From Pediococcus ethanolidurans (GTDB lineage Bacteria > Bacillota > Bacilli > Lactobacillales > Lactobacillaceae), in the NCBI RefSeq assembly GCF_001437405.1, contig NZ_JQBY01000006.1, positions 1-64,000 on the forward strand: DNA of 64,000 bases. Direction: 5' to 3'. The number at the start of each line of letters is the position of its first letter. Positions within the stretch are counted from its first letter, which is position 1. A model generated the notes under the pieces. It ran no database searches, had not been told where the DNA came from, and saw only the letters and a list, made by a program, of their open reading frames with translations. A program made the translations under genes and the position numbers. Positions 50,374 to 59,842 of this stretch are shown here, piece after piece.

Positions 50374-53300
50374 ATGGCAAAAGCAGACGGACAGGTTTTA
50401 ATCTCGCTTGACATTGACGACAATACAAAGGCACCTATTGAAAAAGCTGAATCTCGACTGAAACAGCTTGGTAAAGGTGCTGGTGATGAATTAGATAAGT
50501 CGATGAAGTCCAACGCCAATAAGACCGAGGAAGCTGCTAAGAAAGCTTCAAACGTCATTGAGGGCGAATTTAAGAAACCTGTATCAAAAAAGCTTAATGT
50601 TAAAGCTGATCAAGCTAAGAAAGAAATCAAATCTATTGAATCTGATACCGCTAAATTGGTTAGAGGCAACAATGATGTTAAGTTTAAAGTTACTGGGGAC
50701 GCGTCCGAAAAGACTAAAGAGATTTTTAACAATGCTGAAAAGGTCACTAGAGGTAATCATGACGTTGTTATTGATGAAAAAGGGAATGCAAAGCAAAAAA
50801 CTGATGAAGTTTCTGAATCATTGGATAGTGCTAAGGACAAAAGTTTAAAGCTCAAAGATGTTATTTCTGGTACATTCATTGGTGGTGCTTTAATCGGAGG
50901 AATTGGTGCAGCTGCTTCTGCAATTTCTGGTTTAAGTGGCGAGGCTATTAATGCTTCTGACTCGATTAATAAGTTCAAGTCTACCATGAAGCTTGGCGGT
51001 TTTGGAGACAAGGAAATTAATTCAGCTACCAAAGAAGTTCAAAAGTATGCCAATGACACTGTCTATGATTTGAATACCGTTTCGAATACCACTGCACAGT
51101 TGGCGGCTAATGGTATTAAGAATTACACCCAGTTAACAGAAGCGGCAGGTAACTTGAATGCTCAAGCTGGTGGTAATGCTGACACTTTCAAATCAGTGGC
51201 TATGATGCTTACACAAACCGCTGGTGCTGGTAAGTTAACCACAGAAAACTGGAACCAATTATCCGATGCTATTCCTGGTGCTTCTGGAGTTTTACAAGCA
51301 CAAATGAAGAAGAATGGCGCATTCACGGGAAACTTTCGGGATGCGATGCAAAAAGGAAAAATTAGTTCAACCGAATTTAGCAAAGCAATTACCCAGTTAG
51401 GGATGAATGACGGCGCTAAGAAGGCTGCTAAGTCTACCACTACGTTTGAAGGTGCAGTAGGTAACATGGAAGCTGGTGTAGTTACTGGTATTCAAAATAT
51501 GATTGACGCATTTGGCAAAGGCAAAATAACCGGTGCTATCAATGTATTTTCTGGAATTTTAACTAAAGGTTTTGCAAAGTTAGTTAACGTTATTAAAAGT
51601 ACGATGAAGTTCTTAAGCCAATTGGGCAAAACACTTGCACCGATAACTTCCGCGTTTAAAAATCTAGCTGGGGCTTTGGCAGGACAATTGTTTAAGTCTG
51701 CTCTGGGTATAATTAAAAGCTTAGTTGGTTTTGTATCTAAGTTGTTTAAGACAACGGGTAATGGCAAACACAAGTCCATTGATGCTGTCGCTGGTGCTAT
51801 TAATGGGTTGGCTAAGAATAAACTAGCCATTAAGGTTATTGCAGATTCACTGATTGCTTTGATGGGTTACAAGATGGCAAAAAGTGGTTTAAGTCTAGCT
51901 GTTGGCTTGGCTGACAAACTAGTTATGAACTATGCCAAGTTATCAGATTTACCAGGCATTTTTAAAAATATGTTTGCAGTAAAAGATGGTGGCATTATAT
52001 CAAGTCTTGGCAAGCTAAAAGACGTGCCAAAAACAATTAGTAAACTAACCCCTAAGTCATTGGGTTCTAAGGCGTTATCTGAAGGTGGAGCTGCTGGCAA
52101 ACTTGCCACTGGTGCTGCGGGTGCTGGTGTTGCCGTTAGTGCTGGACTGGATATCTACAAAGCTTTTAAAGCCAAAAATCCAGAAAGTAAGTTCAAAAAT
52201 GCCGGTAAAGGACTGGGCACTGCTATTGGTGGTGGTCTTGGTCTATTTTTTGGTGGTCCATTAGGTGCTGCACTAGGTGCTACTATTGGTAAGGTCATTG
52301 GTGGCTGGGGTGGCAAAGGAGCCAAACTATTCGCTGATGGCTGGAATAAAAAAGGCAGAGGAGCCAAGCCTCCTAAGGGTTTCTTACCTAAGGCAGGCTA
52401 CTATGCACGTTCTGGTGTTGATGCTATCGTTAGCTGGGGTAAGGGCTTTGGCCGTGGTGTTGGCAAGATTCTAAAAAGCATAGGCAGATTCAATAAGCGA
52501 GTTGGCAGGGGCTTTCATACGGTGATCAAGATAATTGGCAACGTGCTTAAACCGGTTAAAAAAGTACTCGAGTACGCCCTTTTGATTCCAATTGCCTTAG
52601 TGGTTGGCTTAGCTATCAAAGCCTGGAGCAAAATGAAAAAGCCGTTCAAAGCTGTCATAGGTTTCATTCTAAAAGTTGTTAAGTCAGGATGGAAAATTAT
52701 TAAGTCAATTACCAAATCAACTTGGCGTGCATTTAAAAAATATGTAATCAACCCTGTTAAATCAGTATGGCGTGCGATTGATAAATATATCATTAAAACA
52801 ATTGTGAAAGCAATTAGATCAGCATGGAAGGGTATCAAATCACTAACTAGATCTACATGGAATGCATTCAAACGCTATATTCTCAACCCCATTAAAGCTG
52901 TGTGGAGTGCTGTAAACAAATATATCGTTAAATTAATTATCAATAATATCAAGAGCGCCTGGAAAGACATAAAATCAATTACCAAGACAGCTTGGAATTT
53001 GATTAAGAAATATGCGGTTGATCCAATTGTTTCTGTTTACGATAAAGTCAAATCCATCATGGGTAAGATGAAAAAAGCCATTTCAAGCGCAATGGGGAGC
53101 ATCAAGAATGTTTGGCATTCGGCATGGAGTAACGTTTCTGACTTCTTTAGTAGAATTTGGAAGTCTATTAAGAATCACGCCCAAGATGGCATTAATGCTG
53201 TTATTGGGGTAATCAATGCAGGCATCAATGGCATTGATGGTGTGATCCATACCTTTGGTGGTAAGAAGCACGCTATTGGTAGAATTAGGAAAGTACATTT

Positions 53301-55140
53301 TGCAAATGGTACTGGATCCTTGACTAGCAATTTCAGGCGTTCTATTGACAGAATGACACCTGCAGTCGTCAATGACCGACCAGGTGCAAGCAATCCTGAA
53401 CTAATTTATCGTCATGCCACTGGAAATGTTGAGTGGATGAAAGGCCGAAACGCTGAAACTATGCTTATGCCTGGTGACGAGGTTGCCAACGACCATGATT
53501 CGGCTTTATTGGCACCTCAATTAGGTATCTCTCACTTCGCATCTGGTGGTATTGGTTCATTCTTTAGTGGGATTGGTGGCTTTGTGAAAGGTGCTATTTC
53601 TGGTGCTGTTTCCACGGTTTCTAAAGGTGCCAAATGGCTAAAGAATCTGTTCAATACAGCCACAAAAATCATTGGTCATCCAGTTAAGTCTCTTGAAGAG
53701 TTGTTCAGATATAAAAGATCTGGTAAAGGCATTTTCAAGAGTCTTGGCAGAAATATGTTTGGCATGATAAAGGATAAGGCTGTTGACTGGTGGAAATCGC
53801 TATGGTCAATGGTTGACCTGAACGGCAGTAGAATTACTGGCGGAGTTGCACATACCCCTGGGGATGGTTGGAAAATTACCTCTGGTTTTGGTGGTCGTGG
53901 TGCTGTTTCTGGAGGCTATTCTAGTCATGATGGTGTTGACTTCTCTGGTGCCAGATTAGTTCGAGCAATGCTGCCTGGAATCGTTTCTGGATATGGTGGT
54001 GCGCCATCTGGTTGGGGTGGAAGTAACGGGATTGGTGAGTACATTGCTACTCACGGACTATACAACGCTATCTACCAAGAACTCAACGGTAAGAGCAATT
54101 CTGGTGCCAAGATCCTGGTAAAGGAAGGCGAAACAGTCAAAGCTGGCGATCCAATCGCTGAACTAGGGCCTAATGCTAGTCATGTCCACGTTGGTGTGAC
54201 TAAGCATCCCATGTTTTCAATTGGTGGTTCTGGAACAGCTGGTTGGCTAGATGTTACTAAACTCAAAAGTGCTGGAAAGTCTGGCAAAAATAGTAAAGGA
54301 TCAAACAACACCATTAGAAAGCAAGTTGGTGGTGGATTTTGGAAATTGATTTCCAAGATTGCCGGCTTGTTTGGCGATGCAAGTGGTTCAGGAGATAACA
54401 CAGTAAAGCCAAGTGGATCACATAAAAATTGGTTGAAAGAAGCTGGAATCACTAGCAATTTCGATAAATGGAATTACATTATAAGCCATGAATCAGGATG
54501 GAATCCTAAAGCAACTAATGGTGGTTCAGGTGCTTATGGTTTGCCACAATCATTGCCCGGTTCAAAAATGGCTAGTGCCGGTTCAGACTGGCGTTCAAAT
54601 CCAATTACTCAACTAAAGTGGATGAAATCATATGTAAGCTCTAGGTACGGTGGTATTGGTAATGCCTATCGATATTGGCTAAGTCATCACAACTACGCAA
54701 ACGGTGGCATTATCAATGGATTAACCAGGGCTATTTTAGGTGAGGATCCATTGCATCCAAGAGAACATGTGATTAATACGGGCAAACCGTCAAGTGATGG
54801 CTTGCTTGCCGATGCAATTTCTTCACGGGCAAAATCAAATCCGAGTGGTATATATGCACAAATGCAGAGTTTGATCACTTCTGCACATAATAGCCAAAGA
54901 ATGTTTGGCACACAGTTACAAACTGGATCATCAATACAAGATACCGTAAGTAACAGTAAGCTTTTGAAACAGATGGCAGCCGACATGCACAAAACTGCTC
55001 AAAAGGGCATCAACGGTGATGTTTACCTTGGAGCTAATAAAGTCGGTAGTATTTTGGAGCAGCGCAAAAACAAAAAAGATTTCAACTCGCAATTTTTCGC
55101 GGGACAACTAAAAAATCAAGGGGGCTTAACTAATGCTTAG
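50374..55140 (+). CDS. Tape measure protein with M23 peptidase and SLT lysozyme-like domains
   Basis: 1588 residues. An N-terminal coiled coil (1-160) is followed by Gly/Ala hydrophobic segments and the tape-measure core (NSATKEVQKYANDTVYDLN, MMLTQTAGAGKLTTENW). Three ~40-residue repeats lie at about 770-885 (IKSITKSTWRAFKKYVINP). A C-terminal M23 endopeptidase domain has H and D in SSHDGVDFS near 1185 and HVHVG near 1270. A soluble-lytic-transglycosylase-like domain follows, with the catalytic-type glutamate in ISHESGWNPKATN near 1372. It sets tail length and opens peptidoglycan during DNA entry. ATG 50374; RBS GGAGGTG. Confidence 0.93.
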   Translation: MAKADGQVLISLDIDDNTKAPIEKAESRLKQLGKGAGDELDKSMKSNANKTEEAAKKASNVIEGEFKKPVSKKLNVKADQAKKEIKSIESDTAKLVRGNNDVKFKVTGDASEKTKEIFNNAEKVTRGNHDVVIDEKGNAKQKTDEVSESLDSAKDKSLKLKDVISGTFIGGALIGGIGAAASAISGLSGEAINASDSINKFKSTMKLGGFGDKEINSATKEVQKYANDTVYDLNTVSNTTAQLAANGIKNYTQLTEAAGNLNAQAGGNADTFKSVAMMLTQTAGAGKLTTENWNQLSDAIPGASGVLQAQMKKNGAFTGNFRDAMQKGKISSTEFSKAITQLGMNDGAKKAAKSTTTFEGAVGNMEAGVVTGIQNMIDAFGKGKITGAINVFSGILTKGFAKLVNVIKSTMKFLSQLGKTLAPITSAFKNLAGALAGQLFKSALGIIKSLVGFVSKLFKTTGNGKHKSIDAVAGAINGLAKNKLAIKVIADSLIALMGYKMAKSGLSLAVGLADKLVMNYAKLSDLPGIFKNMFAVKDGGIISSLGKLKDVPKTISKLTPKSLGSKALSEGGAAGKLATGAAGAGVAVSAGLDIYKAFKAKNPESKFKNAGKGLGTAIGGGLGLFFGGPLGAALGATIGKVIGGWGGKGAKLFADGWNKKGRGAKPPKGFLPKAGYYARSGVDAIVSWGKGFGRGVGKILKSIGRFNKRVGRGFHTVIKIIGNVLKPVKKVLEYALLIPIALVVGLAIKAWSKMKKPFKAVIGFILKVVKSGWKIIKSITKSTWRAFKKYVINPVKSVWRAIDKYIIKTIVKAIRSAWKGIKSLTRSTWNAFKRYILNPIKAVWSAVNKYIVKLIINNIKSAWKDIKSITKTAWNLIKKYAVDPIVSVYDKVKSIMGKMKKAISSAMGSIKNVWHSAWSNVSDFFSRIWKSIKNHAQDGINAVIGVINAGINGIDGVIHTFGGKKHAIGRIRKVHFANGTGSLTSNFRRSIDRMTPAVVNDRPGASNPELIYRHATGNVEWMKGRNAETMLMPGDEVANDHDSALLAPQLGISHFASGGIGSFFSGIGGFVKGAISGAVSTVSKGAKWLKNLFNTATKIIGHPVKSLEELFRYKRSGKGIFKSLGRNMFGMIKDKAVDWWKSLWSMVDLNGSRITGGVAHTPGDGWKITSGFGGRGAVSGGYSSHDGVDFSGARLVRAMLPGIVSGYGGAPSGWGGSNGIGEYIATHGLYNAIYQELNGKSNSGAKILVKEGETVKAGDPIAELGPNASHVHVGVTKHPMFSIGGSGTAGWLDVTKLKSAGKSGKNSKGSNNTIRKQVGGGFWKLISKIAGLFGDASGSGDNTVKPSGSHKNWLKEAGITSNFDKWNYIISHESGWNPKATNGGSGAYGLPQSLPGSKMASAGSDWRSNPITQLKWMKSYVSSRYGGIGNAYRYWLSHHNYANGGIINGLTRAILGEDPLHPREHVINTGKPSSDGLLADAISSRAKSNPSGIYAQMQSLITSAHNSQRMFGTQLQTGSSIQDTVSNSKLLKQMAADMHKTAQKGINGDVYLGANKVGSILEQRKNKKDFNSQFFAGQLKNQGGLTNA

Positions 55141-57307
55141 TAAGAGTATTTCCGAGAATGAACTTGGGTTCGTATTTCGGGGCATTCACTCTCGAGATTT
55201 TGGCTTAAAAATCACATCGATTAATGATTCAATTATGCCAACCCTGGCAGATCAAATACAAGACGTTCCTGCGATTGTGGGCGACGTTTTGGAGGGAGTA
55301 AACATTCAGTCTAAAGCGATCAACATAGGCGTACGAATTGTTGACGCTACTTCCTTACAAGACTTAGAGGAACGCAAACATGCGATTGCTAACTGGCTTA
55401 TGCCAAGCGGTAATAATGAAGACCCATTAACTTTGGATATTTTACCAAGGTGGGAATTCTACGCCCATGTTAATGCCGCATTTGATGCAACAGACAGCCT
55501 GTATAACTCGTCGTTTACGATTCCATTCAGTTGCACGGATCCGCATGCTTATTCGCAACAGAAACGTTATGCGATCAATGGCTACAACTTGGCGATCGGG
55601 GTGGGTGATCCTGTTTCAGTCACCAATGGCAAGTTATATGATGTTCAAGACGAATTAAAGGTGAAACACTTGGAGCCTTTGCAGTTAGATTTTGATTACA
55701 CTGCAACGGCTTCATTTTCTATTGTCGTAGCTGAAACTGATCAAGATGGTACCAAGCATTCACAAACATTGGCCACTATCAATGCTGGTTCAGGCAACTA
55801 TAATGGTTCGATTGCTGCTATTACTCAAATGGGTGATATGGACGGTATAGAACTCGATGTTAGCTCAACTGCTGCTGTAACAATTAGCAATTTTAAAATT
55901 TATTATGCTGACCAAAATGCTACCGGCCATTTAGTTGATGAGAGTTTTGAAAAGGTTGATGATGATCTGGTAATCATCAATGATGACACTACAATTACCA
56001 TTCATGATGACAAATCAAATGCGACTAGTTACCCGCTGTTTACTCTGATTGCACCCACACAATTAACCAAGATTGCGATTGCTGACAATTCTGGCAACGA
56101 TAACTATGTATTTTTGGGTTCTGAAACTGATCCCGATGTGGAAGCACAAATAACGGACAATATGCCGCGTGTCTTGTGGGATCGCTGCAATACCATGGCA
56201 ACCTGGAAGAATTTTGATTCGACCAATAAACCAACTTTTGACATTGAAAACGGTGTGATTGGTACTGGTGCGGCTATTGATTCAACGGCTAATTTTATTC
56301 GACCAAAGCTAGACAGCAAGGATCATTATATGTTCGGTACTTCATTTGTTAAAGGCAAATGGAACGGGGCGGGTGGTTCTCACCCGGCTCTGTCCGAGCC
56401 GTTATCAGAATGGAAGTTTACCGTGCGGGCTGAAATTTATTGTCGTGATCCACGTGCCATGGGTAAATTCGAACTTTATATGCTTGACCAAAATCAAGCG
56501 CGCATGGGTAAAGTAATGCTTAAGGATAATGCTAATTCACGTGATGTAGTTCTGGAGGTAGAACTTGGAACGCATGCCACAAGAACTCATTTGAGTACTC
56601 ATGGAACAAAGTACAAAGGTAAAACTACCAAAAAGTCCATCAAGGTTTACAAAGGTGGCAAGAAGACCACCAAAACGGTTACTTACACCGTTAAAGGCAA
56701 GAAAAAGAAGAAAACTGAAGTGCGATATGTGACTAAGAAATTGACGACCAGTACCGCACATTCAACGTTTACCAACTGGTACGGCAATATTACTTTTTCG
56801 TTTATTGGTAACAAGATGTCAGTCAGCGCAATGAAACTAAATTCAAAGCAAGCTAATGCTTGGGCTAAGCCAATCACATTAACCAAGACTTTGTCTGATT
56901 CAGATGTGGCTAAGTATGTTGGTGGTCATCAGTTAGACGCATTTGCGGTTTATATGGCCAAATATCCAATTACTGAAGATTTATCAAATCCAGTAAAAAG
57001 ATATCAAAACGATTATATGCGTTTGGACGATTTAAAAGTCTGGAAAGTTATCAATGGTGGCACTAGCGAAGTATCAAGTCCGATGCCAATTTGTGACCCC
57101 GGCGACGAAATTAAAATTGCTACTGAAGATGGCACTGTTTACCGAAATGGTGAGCCTTACAATAGTTTGAACGGTCATCAAATCAAGGCGATTGGGTCTA
57201 ATATTACTGGGTTAGCGTTAGAAGATAATGGCGCGAAAACTTATTCGTTCTACCCTTCAACCGCATTAGGCTGTTGGCAGATTGATCAACGTCACGTTAT
57301 GGATTAG
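55133..57307 (+). CDS. Distal tail protein (Dit) with large C-terminal extension
   Basis: 724 residues, far longer than a minimal Dit (~250). The N-terminal Dit portion (1-150) has FRGIHSRDFGLKI, DATSLQDLEERKHAIANWL, and the galectin-like start FTIPFSCTDPHAY. The extension includes beta-rich segments, perhaps carbohydrate-binding, and a very lysine-rich stretch (about 497-545, GKTTKKSIKVYKGGKK). Such evolved Dits help bind host polysaccharide. Overlaps the tape-measure stop by 8 bp. Confidence 0.82.
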   Translation: MLSKSISENELGFVFRGIHSRDFGLKITSINDSIMPTLADQIQDVPAIVGDVLEGVNIQSKAINIGVRIVDATSLQDLEERKHAIANWLMPSGNNEDPLTLDILPRWEFYAHVNAAFDATDSLYNSSFTIPFSCTDPHAYSQQKRYAINGYNLAIGVGDPVSVTNGKLYDVQDELKVKHLEPLQLDFDYTATASFSIVVAETDQDGTKHSQTLATINAGSGNYNGSIAAITQMGDMDGIELDVSSTAAVTISNFKIYYADQNATGHLVDESFEKVDDDLVIINDDTTITIHDDKSNATSYPLFTLIAPTQLTKIAIADNSGNDNYVFLGSETDPDVEAQITDNMPRVLWDRCNTMATWKNFDSTNKPTFDIENGVIGTGAAIDSTANFIRPKLDSKDHYMFGTSFVKGKWNGAGGSHPALSEPLSEWKFTVRAEIYCRDPRAMGKFELYMLDQNQARMGKVMLKDNANSRDVVLEVELGTHATRTHLSTHGTKYKGKTTKKSIKVYKGGKKTTKTVTYTVKGKKKKKTEVRYVTKKLTTSTAHSTFTNWYGNITFSFIGNKMSVSAMKLNSKQANAWAKPITLTKTLSDSDVAKYVGGHQLDAFAVYMAKYPITEDLSNPVKRYQNDYMRLDDLKVWKVINGGTSEVSSPMPICDPGDEIKIATEDGTVYRNGEPYNSLNGHQIKAIGSNITGLALEDNGAKTYSFYPSTALGCWQIDQRHVMD

Positions 57308-57320
57308 GGGGTGGCAATTA

Positions 57321-59840
57321 TTGAGAAGAATTGAATTGTTCGATGAGAGAATGGAGAATGTTGCCACTCTAACCCTCGACGGCAATGGCAGCCGTTATTG
57401 GGGCATGGCACGTGATGTACAGATTGGCGATACAGACAATGGCCGTCAATGGCAAGATACATTATCGTTTAGCTGCTTAGCCGACGATATTAATGGGGAT
57501 ACTGTTTCACCGCTTGGCTATTGTATGTGGCAAGCCGCCAATTCACGTTGGTATTTGTACGCAATTCAAACGGCAGCTACTAGCAGCGGCACAACCAATG
57601 CTAACATTCTAACGATTACCGCCGTTAATGCGTTGGCCTATGACTTAACTATGAAAACGTTCACGGATATTAGTTACAATATGCCGACCTCACGCGATTC
57701 GTTTGCGTATTGCTTGCAAAATTCCGGTTGGGAAGTAAACAAGATGGATACCATGACAACCGGTGGTGTTACGTTAGATTTGTCCGGCGATAATGCTATG
57801 AGTGCGTTTAGTGCAGCGGTTACCGCGTTTAACGCCGAAGTTGACGCATATGTTGAGTACGATCAATACGGAAATTTACACCGTTATGTTGATATTGTCC
57901 AACATCTATATCCTTACGTAAATGCAAGCATGGGCGATACCATCGATGAACAAACTGACGTAGTTGATACTAACGGCGACACTACGAATTTTCTGGACAG
58001 CACGCAAGGCCGAACAATTAATTATCGTAATGGCCTAGCTGGTTTTACACGTACCGAAGACCGAACACAGTTGTATACAAGACTACACGTAAAGGGCATG
58101 AATGACGCCACATTCGCAGACATCAATGGCGGTAAGGATTGGATACAAGACGACAAAGCTAATGACTTATGGAATGGCGGGAGATCAACGTATCTTGAAG
58201 GCACGGTTTCAGTTGATAATATTGCTCAAAAGCAGGCCATCATGGATTGGGGTAAGAAACAGTTAACGATCTATAATCACCCGGCATTCACGTATGAGAT
58301 TACTACCGCGTATATGAATCCCGAAGATATGCCTGAACGTGGTGAAACCTTGACAGTCGTTAATTTTGACGTCACGCCAAACCTAACGATTATTGCCGAG
58401 GTGTTTGCACAGCATACAAGCGATGATAATCCTGCCGAAGATACTATTACCCTTGGCGAGATTCGCACACTGAATGCCATCACGCCTAACACGGTCTTGA
58501 ACCTTGAAAACAAGATTAATAGTCACGTGATGAAATTGATCCAAGAAATTAAGGACGGTTCTAAGGCGGCTACAGCTGTATTGATTACACCTGCTGGTAG
58601 TGTCTGGACACAAGGCGAAGAGACCAAATCAGTCATTATGCAAGTGTCAGTGGATTCAACCAATATCACAACGTATCTTTCGCCAGCCGCGTTTAACTGG
58701 GTGAAATACGATCGTGTTACTGGCGTCCACGATACCGCCTGGGAAGCCAAACATGCTAATGATGGTTATGAGATCACACTAGATTCTGGTGATGTGGGTT
58801 ATATTGCTTGTTGGTGTGATGATGATTTTCTCAAGGCAGAAGCGGAACTAATGATCACTGGTGATAATGTTCAAATTTTTAATTTAACTCGTTACAAAGC
58901 TCCTAATGATCATTGGGGCGATAAACAATCAACAGCTATGCAATATGCCTGGTACGATCAAGCCAATAAACAAGTGATTATTAATCACGCTTATGCCGGC
59001 TCTCAAAAATCTGGTACTTATACCGATACTGAATATTGCCGGTATAAGTTAGATGGCACTTTGATCGATTCAATGATTGTTCTCGGTGGTGGCCATGGAT
59101 CTAGTTTTGCTTGTCATATCGTTGATGGAAAACCAGAAATCTATACGTCTATCAAAGATATTTCGGACGGTAAAAATTATCTGGGTAAGTTCGTTTGGAA
59201 AGCCAATACAATTATTCAGTTGGACAAAGGGGTAACAAAGCTTTGTTCAATGAATGGATTTAAGCGGCTTTCCGTAGATTTTGACAATGGTTATGCGCTA
59301 ACGACCGCCACAGATGGAACGGTAGAGGTTGCACAACTAAGCGATGTCGAGGCTGGAACGTGGGCACCAGTTTACACAGCGAAAGTGCAAGAATTTGGGA
59401 TGAAGCCACAAGACACAAGTGTGGACAACGAAACCAATACCATGCAATCAAATGATATAAGTTTTCCTTATGTATTTGTAAATTCAGGCGCTTCTACTAA
59501 TGTAGATAAGCGTCTTTTAATTTGCTTTAATATCGTTACGCATTCGCTTGTGTTCTCTACGAATCCGGACGCTGATCAATTTGGTGGTCGGATTTTTAAT
59601 CCGGATGATAATAGTAGGTATGATTTTGAACCTGAAGCTATCGGCATTTATATGAACGATGGTAGTCCGTTTATTTTACAGGGGTTTAATTATGAATTAC
59701 CGGATAATTCTGAAAGCTACGAATATCGATTACACATTGGTTTATGGACAACAGCAATCGAATTTCGCGATGACAGCGGAGACGTGAAAACCTATCCCGA
59801 AGATGATGATGAAGTCATAGCACAGAGTGGAGGTGAATAA
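57321..59840 (+). CDS. Tail-associated protein (Tal) with C-terminal propeller-like region
   Basis: 839 residues. The first ~380 residues follow the prophage tail endopeptidase/Tal pattern (RIELFDERMENVATLTLDG, DTLSFSCLADDINGDTVS, RTINYRNGLAGFTRTEDRTQLYTRL, YEITTAYMNPEDMPERGETLTVV). From about 530 a beta-rich region (STAMQYAWYDQANKQVI, DSMIVLGGGHGSSFACHI) resembles the propeller receptor-binding domain of phage baseplates. TTG 57321 fits the GGGGTGG RBS; the frame is open from 57282. Confidence 0.82.
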   Translation: MRRIELFDERMENVATLTLDGNGSRYWGMARDVQIGDTDNGRQWQDTLSFSCLADDINGDTVSPLGYCMWQAANSRWYLYAIQTAATSSGTTNANILTITAVNALAYDLTMKTFTDISYNMPTSRDSFAYCLQNSGWEVNKMDTMTTGGVTLDLSGDNAMSAFSAAVTAFNAEVDAYVEYDQYGNLHRYVDIVQHLYPYVNASMGDTIDEQTDVVDTNGDTTNFLDSTQGRTINYRNGLAGFTRTEDRTQLYTRLHVKGMNDATFADINGGKDWIQDDKANDLWNGGRSTYLEGTVSVDNIAQKQAIMDWGKKQLTIYNHPAFTYEITTAYMNPEDMPERGETLTVVNFDVTPNLTIIAEVFAQHTSDDNPAEDTITLGEIRTLNAITPNTVLNLENKINSHVMKLIQEIKDGSKAATAVLITPAGSVWTQGEETKSVIMQVSVDSTNITTYLSPAAFNWVKYDRVTGVHDTAWEAKHANDGYEITLDSGDVGYIACWCDDDFLKAEAELMITGDNVQIFNLTRYKAPNDHWGDKQSTAMQYAWYDQANKQVIINHAYAGSQKSGTYTDTEYCRYKLDGTLIDSMIVLGGGHGSSFACHIVDGKPEIYTSIKDISDGKNYLGKFVWKANTIIQLDKGVTKLCSMNGFKRLSVDFDNGYALTTATDGTVEVAQLSDVEAGTWAPVYTAKVQEFGMKPQDTSVDNETNTMQSNDISFPYVFVNSGASTNVDKRLLICFNIVTHSLVFSTNPDADQFGGRIFNPDDNSRYDFEPEAIGIYMNDGSPFILQGFNYELPDNSESYEYRLHIGLWTTAIEFRDDSGDVKTYPEDDDEVIAQSGGE

Positions 59841-59842
59841 AA

